This document shows positions 1-7,228 of a stretch of 13,058 nucleotides of DNA, one piece after another. The DNA comes from Bacillota bacterium (GTDB lineage Bacteria > Bacillota > Clostridia > Clostridiales > Clostridiaceae): assembly GCA_023399035.1 (NCBI GenBank), contig JAEWQX010000051.1:1-13058 (forward strand). The letters run 5' to 3'. Below the pieces are notes generated by a model. It was given only the letters and a program-made list of their open reading frames with translations, did no database searches and was not told where the DNA came from. Made by a program: the position numbers and the translations under genes. Numbering within the stretch: position 1 is the stretch's first letter; the number at the start of each line of letters is the position of its first letter.

Positions 1-177
1 ATATTATAACGCACAATTGAACATTAAAAATAATCAAAGCATCATAAAAACTGCTGAAATACCATCAAAATGGTATGAAAAGTAAAATTTACAAAAAATA
101 TAAAAAACATATTGACAATATAACGCACTGGTGATAAGCTAAATATAAGTTAAAAATGAAACAGAAATTGAAACAAT
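1..177 (+). promoter_or_regulatory. Upstream regulatory region of the aminotransferase cluster
   Basis: No gene is visible here. TTGACA at 112-117 is followed after 17 nt by TAAGCT (135-140), preceded by TG at 132-133, an extended -10 arrangement. A start near 147 is inferred. A 10-bp direct repeat, TATAACGCAC, occurs at 5-14 and again at 119-128, the second copy lying between -35 and -10. A perfect 7-bp inverted repeat with a 4-nt spacer (ATACCAT/ATGGTAT) occupies 59-76. These are candidate operator sites, possibly for the XRE-cupin regulator encoded at 5308-5877. The -10 matches the consensus poorly, so the promoter call is moderate and the operator assignment is inference. Confidence 0.4.
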
Positions 178-216
178 GGCGTTTCGGAAAATTGGTTTTT
201 CCGGAGCGCCTTTTTT
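178..216 (+). terminator. Intrinsic terminator or attenuator ahead of the aminotransferase
   Basis: A 14-bp stem (178-191 with 197-210, including G-T pairs at 182/206 and 184/204) closes a 5-nt loop and is followed by six T residues (211-216). It lies 78 nt before the aminotransferase start codon and about 30 nt after the start inferred from the 112-140 promoter. No convincing promoter is visible between it and the gene. It may be an attenuator that RNA polymerase must read through, or simply the terminator of a gene left of the window. Confidence 0.75.
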
Positions 217-294
217 GATTTTCTAATAAGCAGTGCATAGGCGTATTGCTTAAAAAATTATGAAAAAGCCACAGGGCAGATTGGGGAGATTAAT

Positions 295-1512
295 ATGAAA
301 TTAAAAGAATTAGGATTAAGTGCAAAGGATATTAAAGATAAAGTAGATAAGTACATGATTGAAACTTATGAACGTTTTGATTTTATTGCAGAAACAGCTA
401 AGGATCAATACATGTATGATGAAAATGGAACACCTTATCTTGATTTTTACGCAGGTATAGCTGTTAACTCAGCAGGTAACTGTAATGAAAAAGTTGTAGC
501 AGCAGTAAAAGATCAAGTTGAAGATATTATGCATACATTCAATTATCCATATACAATTCCACAGGCTCTTTTAGCTGAAAAAGTATGTACTACTATTGGA
601 ATGGACAAGATTTTCTTCCAAAACTCAGGTACAGAAGCTAATGAAGCAATGATAAAGATGGCTCGTAAATATGGTGTTGAAAAATACGGTCCACAAAGAT
701 ATAACATTGTAACAGCTAAAGATGGTTTCCATGGAAGAACATTTGGTGCTATGTCTGCAACAGGTCAGCCAGACAATGGATGCCAGATTGGATTTGGACC
801 TATGACTGATGGATTCACATATGCTGAATATAACAACCTTCAAGCATTCAAGGATGCATGTACAGAAAATACAATTGCAATAATGGTTGAACCAGTACAA
901 GGTGAAGGCGGTGTTCATCCAGCTACAATGGAATTCATGACAGGACTTAGAAAATTCTGTGATGAAAATGACATGTTACTTCTTATTGATGAAGTTCAAA
1001 CTGGATGGTGTAGAACTGGTAAAGTAATGTCATTCATGAACTATGGAATCAAACCAGATATCGTTTCCATGGCAAAAGCGCTTGGAGGCGGAATGCCAAT
1101 TGGTGCTATATGTGCAACATCAGAAGTGGCAAAAGCATTTACACCAGGTTCACATGGTACTACATTTGGTGGACATCCAGTATGCTGTGCAGCAGCACTT
1201 GCAGAAGTAAATGAACTTCTTGATCGTGACCTTGCTTCAAATGCTAAGAAGATGGGTGATTACTTTATGAATAAGTTAAAGGATCTTCCACATGTTAAAG
1301 ATGTTAGAGGACAAGGCTTATTAGTAGGTGTTGAATTTGATGACAGCATAAGCGGAGTAGAAGTTAAACATGCCTGCTTAGACAGAAAGTTATTAATTAC
1401 AGCTATTGGAGCTCATATAATCCGTATGATACCACCAATAATAATAACTGAAGCAGACTGTGACAAAGCATATGAAATAATCAAGGAAGCTGTTGAAGCA
1501 GTTGCAGAATAA
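295..1512 (+). CDS. Class III PLP-dependent aminotransferase (acetylornithine/4-aminobutyrate type)
   Basis: A cytosolic PLP enzyme of 405 residues, full length for class III (ornithine/GABA/acetylornithine) aminotransferases. Visible family motifs are the GTEANE phosphate-binding loop near residue 112, the FHGRTFGAMSATG segment, the IDEVQTG motif with its PLP-ring aspartate, and the Schiff-base lysine K261 in SMAKALGGGMPIGA. GGGGAG at 283-288 lies 6 nt before the ATG. The motifs are ArgD-like, but no arginine-biosynthesis genes are nearby. The neighbours are instead an amino-acid-type permease fused to an alcohol dehydrogenase and an XRE-cupin regulator. A catabolic role, transaminating an omega-amino compound (GABA, taurine, beta-alanine or similar) to an aldehyde for reduction, is inferred from that context. 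The family call is firm and the substrate is unknown. Confidence 0.88.
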   Translation: MKLKELGLSAKDIKDKVDKYMIETYERFDFIAETAKDQYMYDENGTPYLDFYAGIAVNSAGNCNEKVVAAVKDQVEDIMHTFNYPYTIPQALLAEKVCTTIGMDKIFFQNSGTEANEAMIKMARKYGVEKYGPQRYNIVTAKDGFHGRTFGAMSATGQPDNGCQIGFGPMTDGFTYAEYNNLQAFKDACTENTIAIMVEPVQGEGGVHPATMEFMTGLRKFCDENDMLLLIDEVQTGWCRTGKVMSFMNYGIKPDIVSMAKALGGGMPIGAICATSEVAKAFTPGSHGTTFGGHPVCCAAALAEVNELLDRDLASNAKKMGDYFMNKLKDLPHVKDVRGQGLLVGVEFDDSISGVEVKHACLDRKLLITAIGAHIIRMIPPIIITEADCDKAYEIIKEAVEAVAE

Positions 1513-1690
1513 TAATTCAAAATAGCATATTAATGGGATTAGCTTATTATAGAGAAAATCAGGATATATAGAATATAGAGAATTGAGCATTTTTAGCTTA
1601 TTAAACAGAGTAAGATAAGATGATTTATTGAATTTAAAATGATAAATGTAAATATTGAATATTCTTAACAAAAAAGGAGGGGTAGTTGCT

Positions 1691-2287
1691 ATGAAGCATA
1701 TTGTTATCACAATTGGATGTGAATATGGCAGTGGAGGTCCTGAAATTGGAAAGTATCTTGCAGAAGCTCTAGGCATCGAGTATTACAACAGGGATCTTGT
1801 AGATAAAGTTGTAGAAAAGATAGGAGTAAAGCGTGAACTTGTAGAGGAAGCAGATACAAAAAGCAATGTAAAGTATGAATATGAAACAACTTATGGTCCA
1901 AGATATGCAAATCTTACTAACCGTGTAATTTACACACAGTTTGAAGTAATTGAAAAGTTTGCACAGAAATCTTCCTGTGTAATTATAGGCAGATGCAGCG
2001 ATTATGTTTTAAAGGACTGCAGGGATTGTTTGAATATTTTCATATATGCACCTGAAGAAGTTCGTGTACAATCTGTTATGGAGCAGAACAACGTTTCTGA
2101 AAAGGAAGCAAGGGAAATGGTGAAGTACAATGATGAACAGCTTCATTCACGTTATAACTATATAACAGGTACAAATCGTGGAGACAGACATAATCGTCAT
2201 ATGATGATTGATAGCAGCGTTCTTGGATGGGCAAAGACAGCAAAATATATTGAACAGCTAGTTGATTTAAGGTTTGAGGATAAATAG
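1691..2287 (+). CDS. Cytidylate-kinase-like family protein
   Basis: A protein of 198 residues resembling the Cytidylate_kin2-type P-loop family. A glycine-rich loop YGSGGPEIGK lies at residues 12-21, followed by YYNRDLV, an IIGRCSDYVL segment near 100, and a C-terminal part with arginines and an MIDSSVLG motif typical of the family. The start at 1691 is chosen because AGGAGGGG at 1675-1682 is spaced correctly for it; an in-frame ATG at 1655 lies upstream of that site and has no ribosome binding site. It is not the essential housekeeping Cmk, whose architecture differs, and members of this family next to transporters have no settled function. It lies 178 nt after the aminotransferase and 158 nt before the permease fusion, probably in the same transcription unit. 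Its role in the cluster is unknown. Confidence 0.82.
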   Translation: MKHIVITIGCEYGSGGPEIGKYLAEALGIEYYNRDLVDKVVEKIGVKRELVEEADTKSNVKYEYETTYGPRYANLTNRVIYTQFEVIEKFAQKSSCVIIGRCSDYVLKDCRDCLNIFIYAPEEVRVQSVMEQNNVSEKEAREMVKYNDEQLHSRYNYITGTNRGDRHNRHMMIDSSVLGWAKTAKYIEQLVDLRFEDK

Positions 2288-2364
2288 GACAAAAGGTGGA
2301 ACCTATGGAATCTCACTCTAATAATATGGATTTTATATTTAGAATTTAAATAAGATATTTTAAC

Positions 2365-2412
2365 AAAGGCGTTAAAACAGACATTATAAAGTTTTGTTTT
2401 AACGCCTTTTTT
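2365..2412 (+). terminator. Intrinsic terminator just before the permease-dehydrogenase fusion
   Basis: A perfect 14-bp stem (2365-2378 with 2396-2409) closes a 17-nt loop. Six T residues at 2407-2412 overlap the end of the stem. Only 33 nt separate it from the fusion's ATG, and that space is taken up by the Shine-Dalgarno site, so no promoter fits between them. The fusion must therefore be transcribed through this hairpin, which makes it a candidate attenuator inside the operon. Confidence 0.85.
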
Positions 2413-2445
2413 CTTTGGATTTTACACTTAAAAGGAGGATTTGAA

Positions 2446-5145
2446 ATGGAGAAGAAGAAATCTGAATTTGATAAGGTATTCAGCGCATGGGACATCCTAG
2501 TTATTGCGTTTGGAGCTATGATTGGCTGGGGATGGGTAGTATCTTCAGGTGACTGGATTGAAAAAGGCGGAGTCCTTGGTGCAGCAATAGGGTTTGCTAT
2601 TGGCGGTATTATGATTTTTTTTGTAGGACTTACATATGCTGAACTTACAGCTGCAATGCCACAGTGTGGCGGAGAGCATGTATTCAGCTATAAGGCAATG
2701 GGTCCAATTGGTTCATTTATTTGTACATGGGCAATTATTCTTGGCTATGTCAGTGTTGTTTGTTTTGAAGCCTGTGCGCTTCCTACTATAGTTGAATATA
2801 TTTATCCTGCATTCTTAAAGGGATATCTATATACAATAGCTGGTTTTGATGTTTATGCATCATGGGTTGCAGTTGCTATTATATTATCAGTTATTATTAC
2901 TTTCATAAATATAAAAGGTGCAAAAACAGCAGCAGCTCTTCAGACTATACTTACAGCAATTATAGGCGGTGTTGGAATATTATTAATAGCATCATCTGCT
3001 GTAACTGGTGATCTTTCTAATCTTCAGGGACAATTATTTATAGGTCATTCAGCATTTGGAGTAGTACAGACAATATTCAGCGTTGCAGTTGTAACACCAT
3101 TCTTTTTCATAGGATTTGATGTTATTCCTCAGGCAGCTGAAGAAATAAACATTCCACTTAAAAAGATAGGTAAGATACTTATACTTTCAATAGTGCTTGC
3201 AGTTGCTTTTTATGCATTGATAATTATTGCAGTTGGTTATGTAATGAATTCTGCTGAAATCGTAGCATCACAGGAAGGAAGCGGTCTTGTCACTGCAGAT
3301 GCAATGGCAAAGGCATTTAACAGCAGCACAATGTCAAAGGTAATGATTGTTGGTGGTATGTGCGGTATCGTAACAAGCTGGAACTCATTTATGATTGGCG
3401 GAAGCCGAGCTATGTATTCTATGGCAGAATCATATATGATACCTAGATGCTTTGTGAAATTACATGATAAATATAAGACACCAGTTAATGCACTTTATTT
3501 AATCGGCGGATTATCAATTATTGCACCGTTTTTTGGAAGAAAGATGCTTTTATGGATCATGGATGCGGGAAATTTTGGATGCTGTATTGCATACTGCATG
3601 GTTGCAATGTCATTTATAATTTTAAGAAAGAAGCAGCCAGATATGGCACGTCCATATAAAGTTAAAAACTATAAGCTTGTAGGTGCAATAGCAGTAATAA
3701 TGTCTGGTTTCATGGTAGCAATGTATATCATACCTAATTCAGGATGTTCACTTGTATGGCAGGAATGGATAATGGCAGGGGGCTGGTGCCTTCTAGGACT
3801 TGTATTCTGTGTATCATGCAAGATAAAATATAAAGAAAAGTTTGGATCACATATTGATGTAGCACATGATGAACTTCCTGGTTCAGAAAATGAAACAGAA
3901 GCTATGGCTGCTGCTACTGAAGATAGTGATGTTGAGGAAGCTGTAAATGCTGCAGTGGAAGCAGCAATGGATACAGTAAATTCTAAGGAAGCTAAAATAT
4001 ATGAGGCTCCTCATATGGATTTCTCATATTTCTTGCCAGTTAATATCATATTTGGTTCTGGAAAAGTAAAACAGGCAGGAGAAATAGCATCTGCTTATGG
4101 AAAGAGAGCATTAATTGTTACTGGAAGAAGCAGTGCTAAAAAATCAGGTCTTTATGATAAGGTAAAGGATAGCTTAAGAAGTGCAGGAATGGCTACAGTA
4201 TTATTCGATAAGGTTTCACAAAATCCTCTCACTACTACAGCAGAAGAAGGAGCAGAATTTGCAAAGAAAAATGGATGCGATGTAGTTGTTGCAATTGGCG
4301 GAGGAAGCATTATGGACTGTGCAAAGGGAATTGCTTTCCTTGCAGTAAATGATGGGGATATAAATGAATATATATTTAATAAGAAAAAGAGTGACAGTGC
4401 TCTTCCGTTAGTTCTTATTCCTACAACATGCGGTACAGGTTCTGAAGGAAATGGATTTGCTGTATTGACAAATCCTGAAACAGGGGACAAGAAATCATTA
4501 CGCTGCAGTGCAATTGTAGCAAAAGCATCCATAGTAGATCCAGAATGTATGATGACAATGCCTAAGAAAGTACTTGCTTCTGTTGGATTTGATGCATTAT
4601 GCCACTGTATTGAAGCATATACATCTAAGATTTCACAGCCATTTACAGATGCATTAAGCCTATATGGTATTTCATTGATTGCAGAAAACCTCGTTAAAGT
4701 ATATGAAGATCCATCATACAAGGAAGGATGGGAAAAGATTGCCCTTGCAAGTACTATTGGAGGCATGGTAATTAATACAGCAGGAGTTACACTTGCACAT
4801 GGAATGGAACACCCAGCAAGCGGATTAAAGAATATAGTTCATGGTCAGGGACTCGCAGCATTGGCACCTGTAATCATAAGTGCATCTTATAAGGGTGACA
4901 GATATAAATTCAGTAAGATTGCAAGAATTCTTGGAGGAATCACAGCAGAGGACTGTGCTGTCAAAATACGCACAATGCTTAAGAAGCTTGATTTAAATGT
5001 GACTTTATCAGATCTTGGACTTGAGGAAAAGGATATTCCTTGGATGGCAGAAAACTGCATGAAGGTTTCTGCAGCCAGCGTGGCAAACAATCCAGTTGTA
5101 TTTACAGAAGCTGAAATTGCAGAAATATACAGAAAAGCAATGTAA
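2446..5145 (+). CDS. APC-family permease fused to iron-containing alcohol dehydrogenase
   Basis: One uninterrupted 899-codon frame with AGGAGG at 2433-2438. Residues about 12-470 form an APC amino-acid permease with about 12 hydrophobic segments; the TM1 substrate motif reads G27-W-G29 within GAMIGWGWVVSSG, and a GFDVIPQAAEE motif follows TM6. Residues about 470-523 are an acidic, Ala/Glu-rich linker. Residues 524-899 are a full-length group III metal-dependent alcohol dehydrogenase: GGGS NAD loop at 618-621, PTTCGTGSEG, and the metal-ligand set D716, H720, H785 and H799 at FucO-like spacing, plus the relay-type H789. With 12 TMs the C-terminus should be cytosolic, so the dehydrogenase faces the cytoplasm. 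The likely role (inference) is uptake of an amine, or its exchange for the reduced product, coupled to NAD(P)H-dependent reduction of the aldehyde made by the upstream aminotransferase. All key residues are present; substrates are unknown. Confidence 0.9.
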   Translation: MEKKKSEFDKVFSAWDILVIAFGAMIGWGWVVSSGDWIEKGGVLGAAIGFAIGGIMIFFVGLTYAELTAAMPQCGGEHVFSYKAMGPIGSFICTWAIILGYVSVVCFEACALPTIVEYIYPAFLKGYLYTIAGFDVYASWVAVAIILSVIITFINIKGAKTAAALQTILTAIIGGVGILLIASSAVTGDLSNLQGQLFIGHSAFGVVQTIFSVAVVTPFFFIGFDVIPQAAEEINIPLKKIGKILILSIVLAVAFYALIIIAVGYVMNSAEIVASQEGSGLVTADAMAKAFNSSTMSKVMIVGGMCGIVTSWNSFMIGGSRAMYSMAESYMIPRCFVKLHDKYKTPVNALYLIGGLSIIAPFFGRKMLLWIMDAGNFGCCIAYCMVAMSFIILRKKQPDMARPYKVKNYKLVGAIAVIMSGFMVAMYIIPNSGCSLVWQEWIMAGGWCLLGLVFCVSCKIKYKEKFGSHIDVAHDELPGSENETEAMAAATEDSDVEEAVNAAVEAAMDTVNSKEAKIYEAPHMDFSYFLPVNIIFGSGKVKQAGEIASAYGKRALIVTGRSSAKKSGLYDKVKDSLRSAGMATVLFDKVSQNPLTTTAEEGAEFAKKNGCDVVVAIGGGSIMDCAKGIAFLAVNDGDINEYIFNKKKSDSALPLVLIPTTCGTGSEGNGFAVLTNPETGDKKSLRCSAIVAKASIVDPECMMTMPKKVLASVGFDALCHCIEAYTSKISQPFTDALSLYGISLIAENLVKVYEDPSYKEGWEKIALASTIGGMVINTAGVTLAHGMEHPASGLKNIVHGQGLAALAPVIISASYKGDRYKFSKIARILGGITAEDCAVKIRTMLKKLDLNVTLSDLGLEEKDIPWMAENCMKVSAASVANNPVVFTEAEIAEIYRKAM

Positions 5146-5182
5146 TTTAACCTGACAATTAAAATTAACAAATATAGAAAGA

Positions 5183-5212
5183 TGGGCAGATTTATTATCT
5201 GCCTTATTTTCT
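5183..5212 (+). terminator. Intrinsic terminator after the permease-dehydrogenase fusion
   Basis: A 7-bp perfect stem, GGCAGAT (5185-5191) with ATCTGCC (5197-5203), closes a 5-nt loop and is followed by the T-rich tail TTATTTTCT. It lies about 40 nt after the fusion's stop codon and separates it from the regulator gene. Confidence 0.8.
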
Positions 5213-5307
5213 AAAATAAAATGCGTGATTTTAGAAAGAAATCATGATGAATGTAGAAAAAGTATAGGAATCAATTTTTAAAATCTTTAGAAAAGAGATG
5301 ATAAGAT

Positions 5308-5877
5308 ATGGATAGGACAGATTTTTTAGTTCATAATACGGCTGTAAATTTAAAAAAAATAAGAACTGCCAGAAAAATGAGTCTTGATGAACTTTCAGAA
5401 CAGACTGGCGTGAGCAAGAGTATGCTTGGACAGATTGAGAGAGGAGAATCTAATCCTACACTTGGGACTATGGGCAAAATTGTAAGCGGACTGAGGGTTG
5501 AATTTGACGACTTGATTCAGGAGCCTCGTCTTTCAGCATATGAAGTAGATCACACAAGGCTGGTTCCATCAAAAGAAGTGCCAGGACAATACAGTGTATA
5601 TAACTATTTTCCATTTGAAAAAAGGAGGAATTTTGAGATATATGTTATAGAAATTGAACCTGGAGGAGTTTATTACAGCGGTCCTCATGGAGAAAAGACA
5701 ACTGAATATATTATAGTCATTGAAGGGACATTAAAGCTGAAGGTTGGAGAGGCAGATTATACAGTACTTTCACAGGATGCACTGCTTTTTGAATCTGATA
5801 TAGAACACCGCTATATAAATGAAAGTGATGCAAAAGTTAAAATTGTAACTGTGTTTTCATTTCTTCCTAAGTTTTAA
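5308..5877 (+). CDS. XRE-family transcriptional regulator with C-terminal cupin domain
   Basis: A 189-residue DNA-binding regulator. Residues about 11-66 form a Cro/C1-type helix-turn-helix (MSLDELSEQTGVSKSMLGQI, then ERGESNPTL). Residues about 108-180 form a cupin_2 barrel that carries H127, E129 and E133 in the metal or ligand site region. Length and order match the XRE-cupin family, whose members often regulate adjacent amine or amino-acid catabolic genes by sensing a small ligand in the cupin. The start codon follows a modest purine-rich site (AAGAGATG, 5293-5300). The gene sits 162 nt behind the permease-dehydrogenase fusion, beyond a terminator, so it is probably transcribed separately. 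Control of the 295-5145 cluster is inferred from position and family, not shown. Confidence 0.9.
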   Translation: MDRTDFLVHNTAVNLKKIRTARKMSLDELSEQTGVSKSMLGQIERGESNPTLGTMGKIVSGLRVEFDDLIQEPRLSAYEVDHTRLVPSKEVPGQYSVYNYFPFEKRRNFEIYVIEIEPGGVYYSGPHGEKTTEYIIVIEGTLKLKVGEADYTVLSQDALLFESDIEHRYINESDAKVKIVTVFSFLPKF

Positions 5878-5967
5878 AAACTTAACAGGTAGTGACAAAA
5901 TATTACTTTATATCTTATTTGAATTTTATGCATATTATATATTCATTGAATTAAAATATCAAAAATA

Positions 5968-5995
5968 CAGTCTGTTTCTGCAGGCTGCATTTTCT
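5968..5995 (+). terminator. Probable terminator of the regulator gene
   Basis: CAGTCTG (5968-5974) pairs with CAGGCTG (5981-5987) through one T-G pair around a 6-nt loop and is followed by CATTTTCT. It lies 91 nt after the regulator's stop codon. The T tract is short, so the call is moderate. The 13-mer TTTCTGCAGGCTG at 5975-5987 recurs exactly in the terminator at 11597-11609. Confidence 0.5.
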
Positions 5996-6053
5996 GCATG
6001 ATAGATTTAAATGATAATAATATAAGGTTATGGCAGGAATATTCATTAACAGG

Positions 6054-6081
6054 TTCATAAATGGCTTTATTGTGGTATAAT
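6054..6081 (+). promoter_or_regulatory. Extended -10 promoter of the methyltransferase leader
   Basis: TATAAT at 6076-6081 is preceded by TGG (6073-6075), a perfect TGn extended -10. The -35 region, TTCATA at 6054-6059 with a 16-nt spacer, is weak, which is common with extended -10 promoters. Initiation near 6088 would give a leader of about 280 nt before the methyltransferase. Confidence 0.55.
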
Positions 6082-6167
6082 GTTTTTGGAATGCAGGGGA
6101 AAGGGCATTAATCAATATGATATGCTTTCTGCATAAGCTAATTAAATTTCTTTGTAAATTAAAAAAC

Positions 6168-6268
6168 GGAGAGGATTTATATGTTTTAGATTTAACTGCT
6201 TTTTAGTGTTAACATCCAGCGCAATATTTATATTGGAGCAATACATTATCATAGCAGGATTGTTTTGA
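6168..6268 (+). pseudogene. Start-stop mini-ORF or frameshifted 28-codon small ORF in the methyltransferase leader
   Basis: GGAGAGG at 6168-6174 sits 6 nt ahead of an ATG at 6181, the best Shine-Dalgarno arrangement in this intergenic region, but the frame reads only Met-Phe-stop. One base on, a 28-codon open frame runs from 6182 to a TGA at 6266-6268 and begins CFRFNCFLVL. It encodes a strongly hydrophobic, single-TM-like peptide. Removing one T from the TTTT run at 6184-6187 would join the good start to this frame, giving MFRFNCFLVL and onward. It may therefore be a leader peptide that attenuates the methyltransferase, a minimal start-stop ORF, or a small membrane-protein gene broken by a homopolymer indel. 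I do not recognise the peptide. Confidence 0.35.
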
Positions 6269-6274
6269 ATGTGA

Positions 6275-6335
6275 ATTGTTCCGGAATTAAAGTGAAAGCT
6301 TCTTTAGATAGGCTTTAAACGGAATAATGTTTTTT
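6275..6335 (+). terminator. Terminator-like hairpin immediately upstream of the methyltransferase
   Basis: ATTGTTCCG (6275-6283) pairs with CGGAATAAT (6320-6328) through one G-T pair. An inner AAAGC/GCTTT helix (6295-6299 with 6312-6316) lies inside, and six T residues follow at 6330-6335. Only 31 nt separate it from the methyltransferase ATG, with no room for a separate promoter, so it is a candidate attenuator. Confidence 0.55.
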
Positions 6336-6366
6336 AATAATTATAATAGGTGAGGAATATAGAGAA

Positions 6367-7143
6367 ATGACGGCAGAATTAGAAAAGTACTACAATAAGT
6401 TTTGTGAAGACAAGAGACTTACAAGAAGGCATGGACAGGTTGAATACATAACTTCAATGAAATATATCCATGAATACCTTGGAGATAATAAAAATGCAAA
6501 GATATTGGATGTTGGAGCAGGAACAGGAAGATATTCTGTAAAGCTTGCAGATGAAGGATATGATGTTACTGCAATTGAACTTGTAAAGCACAATCTTGGT
6601 GTCTTAAAGTCAAAGGGCAGCACAGTTAAAGCAATGCAGGGGACAGCACTTGATTTATCGAGATTTCCAGAAAACACTTTTGATATGACCCTTGTATTTG
6701 GACCAATGTATCATTTATATACAATTGAGGATAAAGTAAAGGCACTTACTGAAGCAAAGAGGGTTACAAAGCAGGGTGGTATCATCCTTGTTGCTTACTG
6801 TATGAATGAATACAGTATACTTACATATGGATTTAAGGAAAATCATATTCGTGAATCTATTGAAAATGGTAAGGTAAGTGAAGATTTTCACGTTTTATCA
6901 GAAAGTAAAGATTTATATGACTATGTAAGGGTTGAGGATATTGACAAGGTTAGGGAAGAAGCAGGGCTTGAAAGAATAAAGCTTATTTCTGCAGATGGAC
7001 CAGCAAACTATATGAGATCTATCCTTAATTCAATGGATGAGGAGACTTTCAAGCTTTTTATTGATTATCATTTATGTACATGTGAAAGACCAGAACTCTT
7101 AGGTGCAGGTGCACATACACTTGATATCCTAAGAAAAGTATAA
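6367..7143 (+). CDS. Class I SAM-dependent methyltransferase
   Basis: A 258-residue soluble methyltransferase with a Rossmann-type SAM domain over about residues 35-150. Motif I is ILDVGAGTG (46-54), an acidic residue follows at the end of strand 2 (AIELVKHNL), and the post-motif segment is FDMTLVFGPMYHL. The C-terminal part (about 150-258) is an all-family extension ending HTLDILRKV, as in many uncharacterised Clostridia methyltransferases of the Methyltransf_11/25 type. GTGAGG at 6350-6355 is the likely ribosome binding site, with a rather long 11-nt spacing. The substrate cannot be read from sequence. The gene stands alone between two regulated leaders, and no good terminator is visible directly after it. 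The terminator-bearing leader ahead of it suggests conditional expression. Confidence 0.85.
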   Translation: MTAELEKYYNKFCEDKRLTRRHGQVEYITSMKYIHEYLGDNKNAKILDVGAGTGRYSVKLADEGYDVTAIELVKHNLGVLKSKGSTVKAMQGTALDLSRFPENTFDMTLVFGPMYHLYTIEDKVKALTEAKRVTKQGGIILVAYCMNEYSILTYGFKENHIRESIENGKVSEDFHVLSESKDLYDYVRVEDIDKVREEAGLERIKLISADGPANYMRSILNSMDEETFKLFIDYHLCTCERPELLGAGAHTLDILRKV

Positions 7144-7186
7144 ATTGCATTTATTACATGCTCATAATGCAAAATTATAAATAATA

Positions 7187-7215
7187 TTTACAAATTATGA
7201 AACATACTATATAAT
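7187..7215 (+). promoter_or_regulatory. Promoter of the c-di-GMP riboswitch and pectate lyase transcript
   Basis: TTTACA (7187-7192) and a perfect TATAAT (7210-7215) are separated by exactly 17 nt, a near-consensus sigma-A promoter. Initiation near 7222 would begin the RNA about 10 nt before the riboswitch core. Confidence 0.8.
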
Positions 7216-7228
7216 TAATACATAATTT

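Noticed and set aside
1655..1690. Upstream ATG for the cytidylate-kinase-like gene
   Set aside because: It precedes the AGGAGGGG ribosome binding site; the family's N-terminal strand begins right after ATG 1691.
2288..2364. AGGTGGAACC near 2295 resembles the T-box core sequence
   Set aside because: The required Stem I would lie inside the upstream coding region, the terminator arm does not overlap the motif, and the flanking consensus is missing.
4152..4766. Long minus-strand open frame inside the dehydrogenase region
   Set aside because: It is antisense to a strongly conserved enzyme domain, with no ribosome binding site and no recognisable motifs.
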